A stretch of DNA of 64,000 nucleotides from Purshia tridentata. Lineage: Eukaryota; Streptophyta; Magnoliopsida; Rosales; Rosaceae. Shown here in pieces: positions 34,642-47,025 of the stretch. Position numbers and translations under genes: made by a program. The notes beneath the pieces were generated by a model. That model saw only the letters and a list, made by a program, of their open reading frames with translations. It was not told where the DNA came from and did not search any database. The first letter of the stretch is position 1. The number at the start of each line of letters is the position of its first letter. Location: NCBI GenBank assembly GCA_003254885.1, contig QANT01002862.1, forward strand, positions 1-64,000. Reading direction: 5' to 3'.

Positions 34642-35334
34642 ATGGACACTGCAAGAGTATCAGCCGATATGGTTTTGATATTTTTTGTTTTCATCATCAT
34701 CCAAATTGCCCATGTCCATGTGTCAGCTCTTGGTGCTTGCCCAAAATGTGGTAGCATGGAAGTTCCATACCCTTTTAGCACTGATGAGAGTTGTGGAGAC
34801 CCAAAGTACAGAATCTACTGCAACAACAACAACAACAACAATGGAGCCGTTGCTCATCTGGAGTTCATGTCAGCTGGAGGGTTTAAGTATAAGATCCTCA
34901 GCATTGACCCAAATGCTTATAAGCTCATTATAAGCCCACCTGATCTGACAGTTGAGAATGACAATCACACATCATGTTATTCTGCTGATTTCTCTTCACA
35001 AGGTTTAAGACTTGATGAAAACTTACCCTTCAACATATCTACTCGCAACACAGTCATATTGCTCAATTGCTCCGATAATCTTCTTCGGTCTCCTCTGAAC
35101 TGTTCCTCGAACAGCCTCTGTAGGCAGTTTGAGGATAAGATGCTGGAGGGAAGATATATTAGTGCATGTAGAGGTAGCCTCTGCTGCCATTACTTGAAAG
35201 ATTCACACATGACTTCTTATATGATCAGGGTCAGAGTTGGAGGCTGCACTGCTTATACTTCTGTGGTAGATATTAAGCCTGAAGATCCTGTTGAGAAATG
35301 GAACTATGGCATTGAGCTACAATATATGCTATAA
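34642..35334 (+). CDS. Secreted WAK-type galacturonan-binding protein (ectodomain only)
   Basis: Single-exon gene, 230 aa. Residues 1 to about 30 form a signal peptide with a strong hydrophobic core (MVLIFFVFIIIQIA). The mature part begins with the WAK galacturonan-binding module (ACPKCGSMEVPYPF, SCGDPKYRIYC), contains several N-x-S/T glycosylation sites (FNIST, NCSD, NCSS) and ends with the WAK-associated cysteine-rich part (SLCRQF, LCCHYL, GGCTAY, WNYGIELQ). It resembles the extracellular half of WAKL20/WAKL15-type receptors, but a stop follows LQYML with no transmembrane segment or kinase after it. It is likely an apoplastic pectin-binding or defence-related protein. A run of seven Asn is encoded by a CAA/AAC microsatellite (about 34820-34842). 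Standalone GUB proteins of this kind occur in other dicots, so a lost kinase need not be assumed. Confidence 0.85.
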   Translation: MDTARVSADMVLIFFVFIIIQIAHVHVSALGACPKCGSMEVPYPFSTDESCGDPKYRIYCNNNNNNNGAVAHLEFMSAGGFKYKILSIDPNAYKLIISPPDLTVENDNHTSCYSADFSSQGLRLDENLPFNISTRNTVILLNCSDNLLRSPLNCSSNSLCRQFEDKMLEGRYISACRGSLCCHYLKDSHMTSYMIRVRVGGCTAYTSVVDIKPEDPVEKWNYGIELQYML

Positions 35335-36355
35335 TGCTATTGCCTCCTAACTGATTATCATGTGTTTCACTTGGTGGGTGATGATCGGCTAGCTATTAGT
35401 ACCAAGTGTCGTGTACCCATTTCTTTGCAGTCTGCAAAATGTTTTCAATTATGCCCTAATGTCGGCTAGTGTTTTCTCTCTTAGTCTTCAGTTGCTCAAC
35501 TTCTACGGTTCTAGTATAATTGTGGGTTAATAAATGTTTGGCCTTTGTTCAATTTCAACTTTCACTTTCATATCCTGCCTTTATTTGTGTTTCTTTTGGT
35601 ACAAATGGTTATGTTTCTTTGGTACAAATAGTCAATACCCCGTCTCAACTTCAAACACAGAGTAACACTTGCATCTAAGGTTCTCAATCTAAGAAAGTCT
35701 CGAAGAGAATCTTCAAACAATCAGCTTCAGCTGTAACTCTTCATTTGATATGTGAAGGTTAAGAAAACCTTTCTTACAAAAAAAAAAATGAGTACTATGC
35801 AATCTGACAATCAGGAAATCTCTTATCTATAAAAAAATAAATGAATAAATTTTGTGATACACAGTCAATGCCGTTACATGAAACCATAACAATATGGAAG
35901 TGGCAAACCAAGTCTGACCAGATTTCGTAGACAAATGCAAACACTAGTTAGAAACTTTTTCCTAACAATTTTACTTTCATTGTTGTACCAAAATAAATAT
36001 TGAGGGGGCACCGATGAGTTAGATTGCGTGCTGTTGCTTGAACACAGAGAGCTGCTGCAACAAAACGTATCATTATGCAAACTTCAATTTACTTACAAAT
36101 TAAAGCTGTTAGCGATCAAACTATCACAAACACATCTACCAGATAACACTTCTGCTCTGTCAGTCAGTCCAACAGCTGAGCACAAACCAGAATCAACACA
36201 TACTTTTCACAAGTGCAAAATACCTACTTACTCTGCATATCTCAACTTCATTTCTTACACACATCTATAATAGTCACCACACCTGAAAAGGGAAAACCAA
36301 GCATGCTCACACTGCCAGAGAAAAAATACAATAGAATATGTAATCGGATAAGTTA
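35335..36355. other. 3' regions of convergent WAK-like and PP2C genes
   Basis: About 1 kb between two converging stop codons. It holds 3' UTR sequence from both sides. No gene, repeat or RNA was recognised. Confidence 0.55.
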
Positions 36356-38641
36356 CTACGAGGCCACTGTGGGACTGCTCAGTCTTTTTCCTTCCATTGC
36401 ATCTTTCTTTTTCCGACAGTTTGCGCAGAGGAAGGGGCCTTCCCATGGCTTTGATGCGGGTGAGAAAAAAGGCCCAGAGTTTACTGATAAACCTTCTGCT
36501 GGGGGCTGATCCACTTGGCAGACTGCACATCGGAAAATCCCAGAATTTGCATCCAAAGGCAAATCCTTACCCAACCTGCATTCCCGTCAAGAAGAGAAAG
36601 AAATAAAGGCTTTTAACTAGAGAGAACAATACTAAAAATAAACACACGAAATGAACACAAGGGCAGGAAAATGAAATCATGTGGCTAATACGATACAGTA
36701 AAGCAAGGGAAATATACAAGAAAAATGAAACGCGATTCCAATTTCAATAAGAATCCATATTTGGAAGAGCAGCATATGGTGACTTCATATTCTGCTGCAC
36801 TTAGTTTTTGTCTAATCCATTTCATGCTGCCTTACAGTTAGCAATTAGATAATAAACCAATATAAACAGACCTTTCAGCGAGCATTGCTGAACCTTCTTC
36901 AAACAACTCCTCCACAAACCCCACAGCAGAAAGCTTATTTGTTTTGTTCACAGAATTTTCAGTTTTCTTCCCAAAGATAATTGAAGAAAGCATGTTTTGC
37001 TTCTTCCTCGGTGTTGGAGGCAAGACCGGATGGTCTGATGGGATTATGTCAACAACTACGCAGGTTGTATCATCCTTCAGACCCCTTGACCTCAGAGCCT
37101 CCTGAAGCAGAACAAAAAATATTGGGAATAAATCAGTAAAATCAAACTTATCTTCTGGGGCTCTAAATAAAGTTATCTCAGGCATCACCTTAACGACCAG
37201 CTTTGCAGCAAGTTCTGCAGGCAAACCCCGACAAGACTTGGCAGCCATATCAGAAGACAATGCATCCCAGATGCCATCTGAAGCTATTATAAGTCTTCCT
37301 CCAGCATTTGAAAGCTACATAACCAAAAAAAAAAAAAAAAGTTATTGAGCACTAAACCTTTGCATGAAAAGAAAAGTAAAATAGAACCATTGCCAATAGC
37401 ACAAGATGAACTTACTTTCACTTGCTTGACATGCGGTATTGGGACAATGAATTCTCCCACATCTGTGTCACCAATTGACCTAGAAAGGCATAATCCACCA
37501 GGCCAGCAGCGGAGTGGTCCGACCTGTGAACCATGTAAAAATTTGAAATTTAGACTGTCAAAGAAATGTTTTCAATTAAAATATCTTCCTGTTTACAAGT
37601 TACAAAGATGAACAAAATAAACTATGCTATACCTCACTGCCCCCAAAAACATTGAGCCTTCCTACTTCACCCCCACTGGCAGTAATACGCTCCCTCTCTT
37701 CCTCATTTTCTTCCAGCCTGTGATCAACAGTCAAGAGTGAAACGACACCTCCCTGGGTGTCCAATATGCATCGAGAATCCCCAACAGAAGCAACAGTCAC
37801 AGTCCAACCATCAATCACAACAAATGTCACGGTTGTACCAGAAGTTTCCCCTGTGGTTGATATTAAATCATAAGGCTAAGGAAAAACAAAAGTAAACACA
37901 AAAAGAAAGAAATAATGTAATATAAAAAAATGGCTTTGATACATACCTTTCTGCTGAAATTCTATATCAGTTTTCACAAAACCTGCAACCAGTGCCCGAG
38001 GAAGGGCTTGAAGCCATTCATCCCTACTGATTCCTTGAGGAATTGCACTCAAAACATTATCCAACAAATTCTCCTTTGCAAAAATAGCAGCTGATATACC
38101 ATTATGCCCATCAAAAATCTGCCGATCAATAGTTTCAAATTGGTATCAGAAAGAGTGCAGAATATAATTGATATTCCATTTTGGTGCTGACAAATGTAAG
38201 AAAAGTTACTGAACTTTTTATTTCTCTTTTATCACACTATTTGAAACCTGAGAAAAATAGGGTTCCACTCGACTGAACAAAATACATCTGTAAAAACCTG
38301 GTTAAGGATATTTTCATGGTTAACAATTCTATAATTCTTTTCCTTTTCCTCATATTTTCAGCATCCAAGCAGAGATCAGCTGTACTTTAAATGAGCACAA
38401 AGGTGGAAAATAGGGAAAAATAAAACAATACCGCAAAGACAGAAAATGATGTTGACGGATTCCCAGGAATTCGCTGGCAATCTGGTTTTATAAGAAAGTA
38501 ATCCTCTCCTTTCTTTGCCAAAGCAGCCTGCCCATACTTCAAATAAGGTTTCTCAACCTTCTCACTCCTAAGCTCACGACCAATCAAAGTCGCAAGTGGG
38601 ACCAGAGGAGATTTCATCCTCGACTCTTCAGTCTGGCTCAT
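36356..38641 (-). CDS. Protein phosphatase 2C, At1g47380-like, with C-terminal cysteine pairs
   Basis: Metal-dependent Ser/Thr phosphatase of a plant PP2C clade. The 427-aa product starts MSQTEESRMKSPLVPLATLI. PP2C motifs: IFDGHNG (about 71-77; DGHGG in most PP2Cs, DGHNG in this clade), SGTTVTFVVIDGW, VGDSRC, GGEVGRLNVFGG, GGLCLSRSIGDTDVGE, IASDGIWD (about 246-253) and LKDDTTCVVVDI (about 287-298). A tail rare among PP2Cs follows: FEEGSAMLAER, then Cys371-x2-Cys374 and Cys405-x2-Cys408 (FRCAVCQ and LCANC) that could bind zinc. Exons from the 5' end: 38432-38641, 37947-38118, 37633-37850, 37416-37523, 37189-37314, 36872-37101, 36356-36575. The start is the first in-frame ATG. A leader intron (about 38686-39167) is likely. 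Confidence 0.94.
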
Positions 38642-39589
38642 TTTAGTCTTCGTTGTGACATTTCCAAGACCCAAGTGCCAAAACCCTAATCATCCAAACA
38701 ATCAAACAAAACCTCGTCAGAACTTCACTGCGTACAATGTACATCTACATGTACTAAAACCACCTCATATCTCCACCAACTGATATGAATGTTTTACACA
38801 TAATTAGATAAATAAAATTGTGCATACATTGTAACATTTTCAAGGCCCTTGTGTCAAGACCCATTCAATCTAAACTCCTACAAACTGACCTAGTGCTTCT
38901 ATACACAGAATCAGTAAAATAAGCTTCAGAATTAGAAACTTAATAAAATGTGCGAATAATTAGCTCCTCTAAGAACCGTAATCCATCAAGACAATTCCAG
39001 TAAATCCATCTTACACAATCTAATTTAATTAATTCCTACACAAATTTACTAGAGCCCCAAACTGAGCTGATCCGAACAACAAAAAATGATAAAAATTGCA
39101 AAAAAACTAAAAAAATTGCGAAATGCTAAAAATGGAAAATTAGTGAAAATCGGAAATATTCAGGTACCGTAGAACGCACAGCTGAAACACAGAGAGTTAC
39201 AGAAGACAGATCGAGTAGAGAGGATCTGACATTGAAGTCCATCTACAAATCCTTCATTGAAATTGAGCACTTCACTGGTTGTTCAAAAATAAACCCTAAG
39301 AGAGAGAGAGAGAGAGAGTCAGCTTTTTCTGTGATTTGAGAAAGAGAGAGAGATGTGGAATAAGTGTACGAATTTGTGGGCAAGCTCTTGGCAAATGACA
39401 TTTATGTCCTAGTCCTTCGTTACAAATGCATTTCGAAATGACGAAAATGGCCTTTGCTTGATACTCATTGACATATGGGTCGGTTTGACTTGTGCTTGCT
39501 CCTCCGCCTGGTGGGTGGATTTTTTATAAGGGGAATCCATTCATATAAATAGGTCTCATCTCTATTAAAAAGATTATACATAAGATAAG

Positions 39590-39800
39590 AGGTGAGAATG
39601 GGTTGGTTTTATCGGCCAACCGACCCATTATCGATCAATTGATAATTCAACCAACATCCGACCCATCAAGTCGGGTCAATAATATCAACCAACCCATCAT
39701 AGTTGATTCAGATGTTGATTTTAAAATTGATTAATTATCGGTCTATTTGTACCATATATATCGGCCTTATCAGCAACCGATTTACATCCGACACACAATG
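39590..39800. repeat. Decayed repeat-like stretch with inverted GGTTGG/CCAACC words
   Basis: The stretch repeats words such as GGGTTGG, CCAACCGACCC, CCGACCCATC and TCGGGTC on both strands, including the imperfect palindrome GGGTTGG...CCAACCGACCC at about 39600-39629. Such composition is usual in the ends of decayed plant DNA transposons, but no terminal repeats or target-site copies could be fixed. Confidence 0.3.
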
Positions 39801-40694
39801 GGTGACGAATGACAATTGTAGTGTACAAGCATAGATGCATAAGAGTTGTAATCCAAAGGATGAGTAGATGAGTTGTAGACTATAGCCATTCCAATTCTTG
39901 TTGCTTGTTAGTGTGTTTCTAGTTTCTAGATGTTTAGGGGAAGATCTAGAGTAAGCATGATCATATATGGTTATTAATTTATTATACATGTGATATTTGA
40001 TGCAAGAGTGATATTGGGGGTTGAATGGGGACACCAGGCCCAGAACTAAGAACAAACCCATCTGGGTCTGGTACTCGGGTCACACCTGCAGCCCACTGAT
40101 CCCTCAAGCACTCCATCTCTGTTTCGGATCAAAGTGAAATTCCCACAAAAATATGAAAATTAATGAATGAATTTGTGTGTGTGTGACCGGCCAATTAATC
40201 AATCAAGATTCAAGCTCAAGAAAGCTATTGTCTTAGAATTTACATGTGTACGTCAAAGTTCTCCGTTTCTGCGACATAATAGTATAACACTAAAATGGGA
40301 CTGTGTTGGGTACCATTTCCTCAATTTTTCACTTGGCTTTTCCATAATTATAAGAGCTTGATCGACATATAAAATGATGGTTAAATAAATAACTGTAAAA
40401 ATAATATATAATGCTTTGTTTATTTTCATTTTGCCACTACTTTTGTTCAAGTTCCAGTTTTTCTGTATGTTGGCAGCCATGCACCAAAAACTCTCCTCCA
40501 CTATTATGAAACTATAAACCGTTTCTCTCATTTTGGGAGACAAAAAAATGTTGTTTAGTTGCAAAATCAACACCCGTATAAACAAATTGAGATGAACGGG
40601 GTGCGACACCATACATCTTGTGATCACCACCGAAGAAACTCAGGCAACTGAAATAGTTGCCTTTTCAATATACATATACGTATATATAGAAAAC

Positions 40695-40742
<48 letters not shown>
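40695..40742. repeat. Compound microsatellite (CT)n(AT)n
   Basis: About 27 bases of CT are followed by about 21 of AT, roughly 100 bases past the kinesin stop codon on its downstream side, so probably in its 3' UTR or just beyond. Confidence 0.9.
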
Positions 40743-40838
40743 GAATGCACAAGAAATGACACGGAAAAAAAGAACAAAAAAAAGAAAAAGAATGATACAG
40801 CAAACTTCCCTCAACACACCATAAGAGTAATATTGTCA

Positions 40839-43800
40839 TCACTTTGAATTCCCAGATTTTCGCTTCCATTCGGCAGGACCCGCCTGCCTTACAGTCCTGT
40901 GCGAAGTTTGAGTAACCCCATTGGGTGGTTTCCTTGATGGTGAAGGTTTCCGTGATGGTGAAGGTATGCGTGATGGTGAAGGTTTCCTTACTGATGGCGA
41001 AGGAATCATTGATGGAATGAGACTCCTGGTTACAAGAATATGAATGAAAACATTATATTACAACATATCTCAGTGGGGGGCATACAAGAAATTCATATAT
41101 GCAAGGGAAAGTAGTATGTGTGCATCAATATTCAATAATAATAAGCTGATAATGCAGCTCAAATAAATCTGATGGCAATCAGAGCTTACCTAGTTTCCGG
41201 GCTCCTTACTGGCCTGGCATTAGTTTTCTTTGCTTTTGCTCCCAACCCATTTGCAATTGGAATGTTGCTTGCTTTAGCAGTATTTAGTTGCCAAAGCATG
41301 TCTGGCTCTGAACAATCACTAGTTGCAGCCTCAAGCTCATCAGACTCGTCGGTGGTGGTCATCTCATATCGAATCCTTTGTACTTCATAGTCTTGGCTCT
41401 CCTCTTTGTTTGCTGTTGACTTACCCAACTGTTGTTCCGTATATATCTTCGAAGGCTCAGGGAGGCATCTCTGACCAAACATCTCTGGCAACTGTCTGTT
41501 GTCCACATCCCAACATCCTAATGAATTTTCTTCTCGGCCTGCACTCTCATTCTTGTTCACCATGATCTTATCAACCCAATCACCAGAAACTACTGATTCC
41601 TTATCATCCTCCTTTCCATTCGACCCAGGACTGCTAACTGCTGGCCAGGGAGGTGAATTCATCAACATATCTTGGAGATCTAAACTTCGCCTTTTGGGCT
41701 TTAATGCAGAATTTTTGCGAACCTAGTGAAAAATTTTGATAAGTATTTGAAGCACAAGATAAACCTATAGTGATTTGATAGCTTAAATAACATAGATAAC
41801 CTAAAGTTTCAGTCAATCAATTTAATACTTGACCAATACCTCTATGTTTCCAAAATCCTCTGTTGGTTGCCTGCGACCACCAGGAAGATCTCCAGTGCTT
41901 TTCCAACTTGGTAGCAGAGGGGAAGACCCAGAAGAGTTCATTGTAAGCATTTCCGGGCTTAAGGATTGAGAACTTTGAAGGTTGTGCTCTCCCTCTCCTT
42001 CCTTCCTTGCTAAGGCTGCCTTAAGAGTAGCAATCTGTAAAGGAAAGAATAAATAGTAAACAAGAGGTTCACCTCTTTTTTTTTTTTTTCCCCTTCCAAA
42101 TCATCAAAGCATAATGCTCCTCAAATTTAGTGTACATATAATTGGGAAAAAAAAATAGAAGCCATAGGCCACCTGTTCTTTGAGCTCTTTTACATCTCCA
42201 CTATCTTTGTTAACTCGAGCAGCACCAAGCTCAACTGTGGACACCCTTTCTGCAAATTTGAGGGTACTAATTGTTTCTCCCAGACCTTCAGGCTCAGGAC
42301 TAATGTGAACAAACATGAGTGTCTTCGCTTGCCCTCCTGATAGTACAAGGACCAATCTAAATATTACAGAGGAGACTACACCAGAAATAAGAGAATGCCT
42401 ATCTAAGCTAAAGGTTATTAAACAGTCTTACCGAGTGAGTCTTGGAGCAGTTGTGTTAGTTTACTATTTCTGTAAGGAACATGTGAATTCTTTTGAGCAA
42501 GAGAGGCAATGACATCTCCTAAAGCTGAGAGGGATTTGTTAATGTGTTGTGCCTCCTTTAATCTATCTCCTGTTACCTCAGATTTGTCAACTCTTTCACT
42601 TCCTGCCAAGTCAACTAGATGCATACAACCACGGAGGATACTTCCAGATGTCAGGTCTTTTCCGTGAACATGAACTGTCAAGCAGCTGTTTATAGTAACA
42701 TAAGGAAGTCAATTTTTACTTGTTTATGCATATTATAGGATCATTACTGCTGCAAGATCACTTTCAGAATATTAAATGTGATAGAATTTAGTTTAGATGG
42801 ACTCATGATCATGTATATTTAGTGTGTGTGTCTGTAGAGTGAGAGCCATAAAATTTCTAAATGTCCAATCACTTCAGTAATGTAAAGTGAGAAGGGAACA
42901 CCACTCAAATTAAAATCTACAGTACATCATTAATCTTACCTGTGAGACCGACTACTCCGATCATTCATGGCTGTAGCACTCACCGCACGATTCTTATGCC
43001 CAAGGTTCATTAAATATATAACATCAGATGTTGATGATACAGGAACCAGATTTGCTTCGGGTACATTAATTCCATTATGAGAACTGTTACGAATTTCTAA
43101 TGTATGTTGAAGTTAAGAACACAGAAGAATATAATATGCTTTGTAAAGAACATAATAATAAAGAAAAAACAAATTAATGTTACGACTCATGAAGGATATC
43201 TTTTGTTACCACCATCCGTTGAAAGGAGATCTCTAACTTGCTCATTGTAAATTTCAAGCATCTGAACATAAATTTCATAGCAAATGGTGTCCTTTCTCTG
43301 TTCTGATAGGAGAAATAGATCACTCAATGCTCTGTAATTTACACCTCGATCTTCCTCTGTCATCTCTTTCGGTCCAGTCTACATTGGTAAAATTAATTTA
43401 GAATTTTGAGGAGTCAATTGGTTAAAACATAAAAGTTATATGATGAAAATATCTATGTTATAATTGCACATATCTTACCATAGTGTAAGTTTTTCCTGAT
43501 CCTGTTTGGCCATAAGCAAATATACAGACATTGTAGCCATCAAGAACAGACCGAATCAGAGGCTGAGTATCTGAAAATACCTCCTCTGCAGGGAAAGAAA
43601 AGTAGCAGTAGCAGTGAAAATGCTGACAGATATGACAGATTAAGAATGAACCTATATGGAAACTAGAGAACCTTGAGTAGTCAAAGGACCAAATACTCTG
43701 TTGAAACTGAAAGATTTCCGTCCTTCTTTGCCATATTTTGAAGGGGTGATAATTGTAATATTTCCCTTATCTATGTGATCAAAAGTACTGGGTCGATTTG

Positions 43801-46800
43801 ATTGCCCAGCCAAGAAAGGACGCACTCTGCAGTATACCCTTATATTTCCTAATCAAAACATAACTGATGACCATTAATCTTTTAGAAAAACATAATTTTA
43901 TTTTTAAATATAAATTTGAAGACAATTTAAACAAGACCAGAAGTTTTACCTTTAAGATCTTGTACCTGATTGTATAACTTGCGATTTTCTTCAAGAACCT
44001 TCTGGTATCCTGATGCTGCGTGAGCCAAACCATGCAGGTGCTTACCTACACAGGGAAACTAGTTATAATTCTCCACTAAATAACTTGAAGAAGTCATACC
44101 AGTTTTTGTTTAAAGTTATACCTAGGCTGTTGAACTCCTCCCAGTACTTCCTTTGTAGATGCTGCATTCCTGATTTTGTATCATATAGAGTATGTTTCAA
44201 TTCCTACAGAATATTAACAACAATTTCACCAGTACTTCTTCAGGAAAGATTAAAAATAATTGTAGCTGCTAATAAGATACAACTGCCATTTATTTACCTG
44301 AATATCCTTCTGTTGTCGTTCCACCAGCATTTTCTTTTTTAAAAACTGGCCTTTTGATCCCTCCTCAAGCAACATTGAACGTTCTGAAAACTGGCTTTCT
44401 GAACCCTCTTCATGGTCACATATTTCTTCCTTTTTCATTTGAGTGTCAGCCTTTTCTTCAATCTAAATCATCCATCAGTAGAAGAAAATGTCACCCGATT
44501 GTGCTAAGGATATAAGATAATAAAATAATCGAGACTGTGTGCACAAAATTTTATCCCACTGTCACAAATGTCACTTGCATTTCACACCTTCCATGTTGAA
44601 TCAATAATATACCTTCATATCACCAGAAGCACATTCAGAAAGAGATCTATCAGGGCCAGATAACTCCATATCTCTGAAAGTTGTTTTCATCTGTCATGTT
44701 ATCAAAAAGAAATAAATCATCAATAGAAGCCTGATAGTAATTAATAGTGAAACCATACAGATAATTCATGTACATAAACACAACAGACAAATCAGTACAA
44801 GTTCAAAGAGTCAGGAAACAGTATACAAGTCTAAACAGAAGTAGACCTTAGCCATCCACATATATCATATATACCAATGTTGCTAAAGGAGGCAATGAGC
44901 TTTCGTTGGGGAAAAAAAAAAAGTGGATATGAATAGTAAACCAATGTTGAAGAAAGACAGCCGCTTACCAGTTCACTTTGGCTTGCTAGCCGATGCTCAA
45001 ACTCCTCCATGACTTTACTAAGCATAGATTCCACAATCTGTTAAAAAGCAACGAGAAATTTTTTCTCTAAGATATATATATCTAATCAATTGGAAAGGAG
45101 AATGCTCAGGCTAATGGGAAACATGATAATATAAGCAAGAATGTGACCCTTAAAAGGTCAAATATAAATTTCTGGATCCACTAGATGATCCCAATTATAT
45201 GGGGTATACCAATTCCATTGGATGACAGGAAGCAACTGGATCAATTAATGGCCTACAGTACCTCCATAGTTTCTTTTATGACAAAAATGAATGAAATTTA
45301 TATCGACTCCCATCCACAACAGTATAATTTAATTAAGATAATCAGCATAACAGGCAAAGAACCCTTACGATTGGAATGTCTTCTTGCTTTTTGTCCGCAA
45401 GAATTTCACGGACTAGCATGTGTAAGGAATGAGAGGAACTCTGAATATCAGAAGACAAAACAATTATCTTCTACACTATAATGAGTGTAAATACAAATTT
45501 CAAGAAAAATAAAATCTCACTAACCGCTTCATTGAGATCTTCACTGCCAAAACTATCGACCGACTTTTCTCCCCATGATAAGGTCCTTGGAAAAGAATTC
45601 ATGAATGGTTCTGAATTTTTTCGCACAAATTTCCCACTCATAGGTGGTTTCACCATTTTCCATGATCCACTTCTACCTGCTTGTTTCCAGTCACTATATG
45701 ATTTCAGCGCTAGAACACAGTTCACAATTCTTGCCGATTTCCCTCCCTGTAAATTCAGAGGGTGGAAAAATGTCACGGAAAGAACAACAAAATAAACACA
45801 GTAACAATGCATTACATCCCAAACCATATGGATTTATCAACTCATAATTAGAGTAGGAACCAAAATGGATTCTTCAAGTTTTCTCTTTCATGCAACTAGA
45901 ACACAACCAACCTGTTCCAAATCAGAGGCTTCAAAGGTTGGAAGCCCCATTTCCTCCACAGCCACAAGGAAGTTCCTGACATTTTCGAAGTACTGGAATG
46001 CTGATAGAGCTGCCCCATCAGGAATAATAACGGAGTCACAAGGGCCTTCAACTACCTAAAACAAAGGGGCAGTTAACGTTATCAAAACCAGTCAATAAAT
46101 ACAGAGCTTGAACAAAAGCAAAGTAAAAACCAAGTTGAGTCATACCTTTGGCACAGCTCCGGGTTGAACCTTGTTAATAACATTGCAAAGGATTATTCCA
46201 CTTCGCAATCCAAGCCTGAAATCTTCTTCAGAAGGCTCCGCTGGCAAATCTTTACCCCCCACAACTCCAACCATCTTTCTCAGCCACCCGGCTGCTTCAT
46301 ACCTTCTCAAGGCTGCATAATAATAATAGTATGGCAACATTTACTTTTACTTGCTATATAGAAAATCTCAATGTAAAGGATATTCATCATCCAACACTGA
46401 AAAGGACAAAAAAAAAACTCTTAAATCTGATTGAAGTCATAGGATTAGAAAATCTTGGTTCTACTGTGGAATGTTGTTAATTTTAAGCTCATGATATCTA
46501 AATTCATCTCCAAGTACATTGATTAGTGTTCCCCCCAAGATTCAATTCCAAAAGTCATAAAGAAAAATTAGACATTCCAGAAAGAGAGAAATACAAATTA
46601 ATCATTCCTTAAAAATTGGATTCTTGGGCTTCCATGTAAAATTTTAGACATACCAGAAATCCAAAAAAATCCTTGCATTAAATTTGCATCAAAATTGATA
46701 TCTCACACCACATATTTCATGAAAATTTAGTGATCATATTCCCCAAAAGAATTTATCAACCCCATATAGGTAACATTCCACAAGTTTCAATCAAATCTAG

Positions 46801-47025
46801 AGCAGAAAACTCCCAAGAAATTGAAGAAGGATGAGTTAGATAAAATACAATTCAAATTACACATTCAAAGGTTAAAAAGATAAAGAAAATGAAGGAAAGA
46901 TGATTACAAGCTTCCTCGGCCTTCCTAGAAGCCAAGCCAACATCGCTCAAACGAGTCCCATGCTGTTGAAGAACGTCTTCAACCACAGAAGCTACAGAGA
47001 AGGGCAATACTTGCTCCGTCGCCAT
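40839..47025 (-). CDS. KIN-14 kinesin with calponin-homology domain (KP1/KCH type)
   Basis: Minus-end-type kinesin with an N-terminal actin-binding CH domain, so it can link actin and microtubules. The 1051-aa product: CH domain about 40-165 ([40 protein letters not shown]), coiled coil about 240-400, the KIN-14 neck [17 protein letters not shown] at about 402, P-loop [11 protein letters not shown], switch [10 protein letters not shown], switch [28 protein letters not shown], then a long tail. The tail ends in [11 protein letters not shown] repeats. Exons from the 5' end: 46908-47025, 46146-46312, 45912-46055, 45525-45746, 45369-45440, 44969-45037, 44613-44690, 44298-44462, 44122-44203, 43950-44045, 43672-43848, 43479-43585, 43210-43378, 42940-43096, 42432-42685, 42173-42336, 41840-42034, 41190-41722, 40839-41025. 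The exon ending at 43210 could end 3 bases earlier. An in-frame upstream ATG exists; MATEQVLPF fits the family better. Confidence 0.94.

Larger units (their letters stand above)
38642..40838. other. PP2C 5' region and spacer to the kinesin 3' end
   Basis: The left part holds the PP2C leader. On the minus strand a 5' exon around 39168-39300 is probably spliced to the start exon, and a (GA)9 run at 39300-39318 reads CT on the coding strand. The middle (about 39590-39800) is rich in GGGTTGG/CCAACC and TCGG/CCGA words and looks like a decayed repeat. The right end holds a compound CT/AT microsatellite (40695-40742). No gene was recognised. Confidence 0.55.

Noticed and set aside
38642-38674. Upstream extension of PP2C (LGLGNVTTKTK before MSQTEE)
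   Set aside because: There is no ATG in that extension; it would need a TTG start, so the first ATG at 38641 is used.
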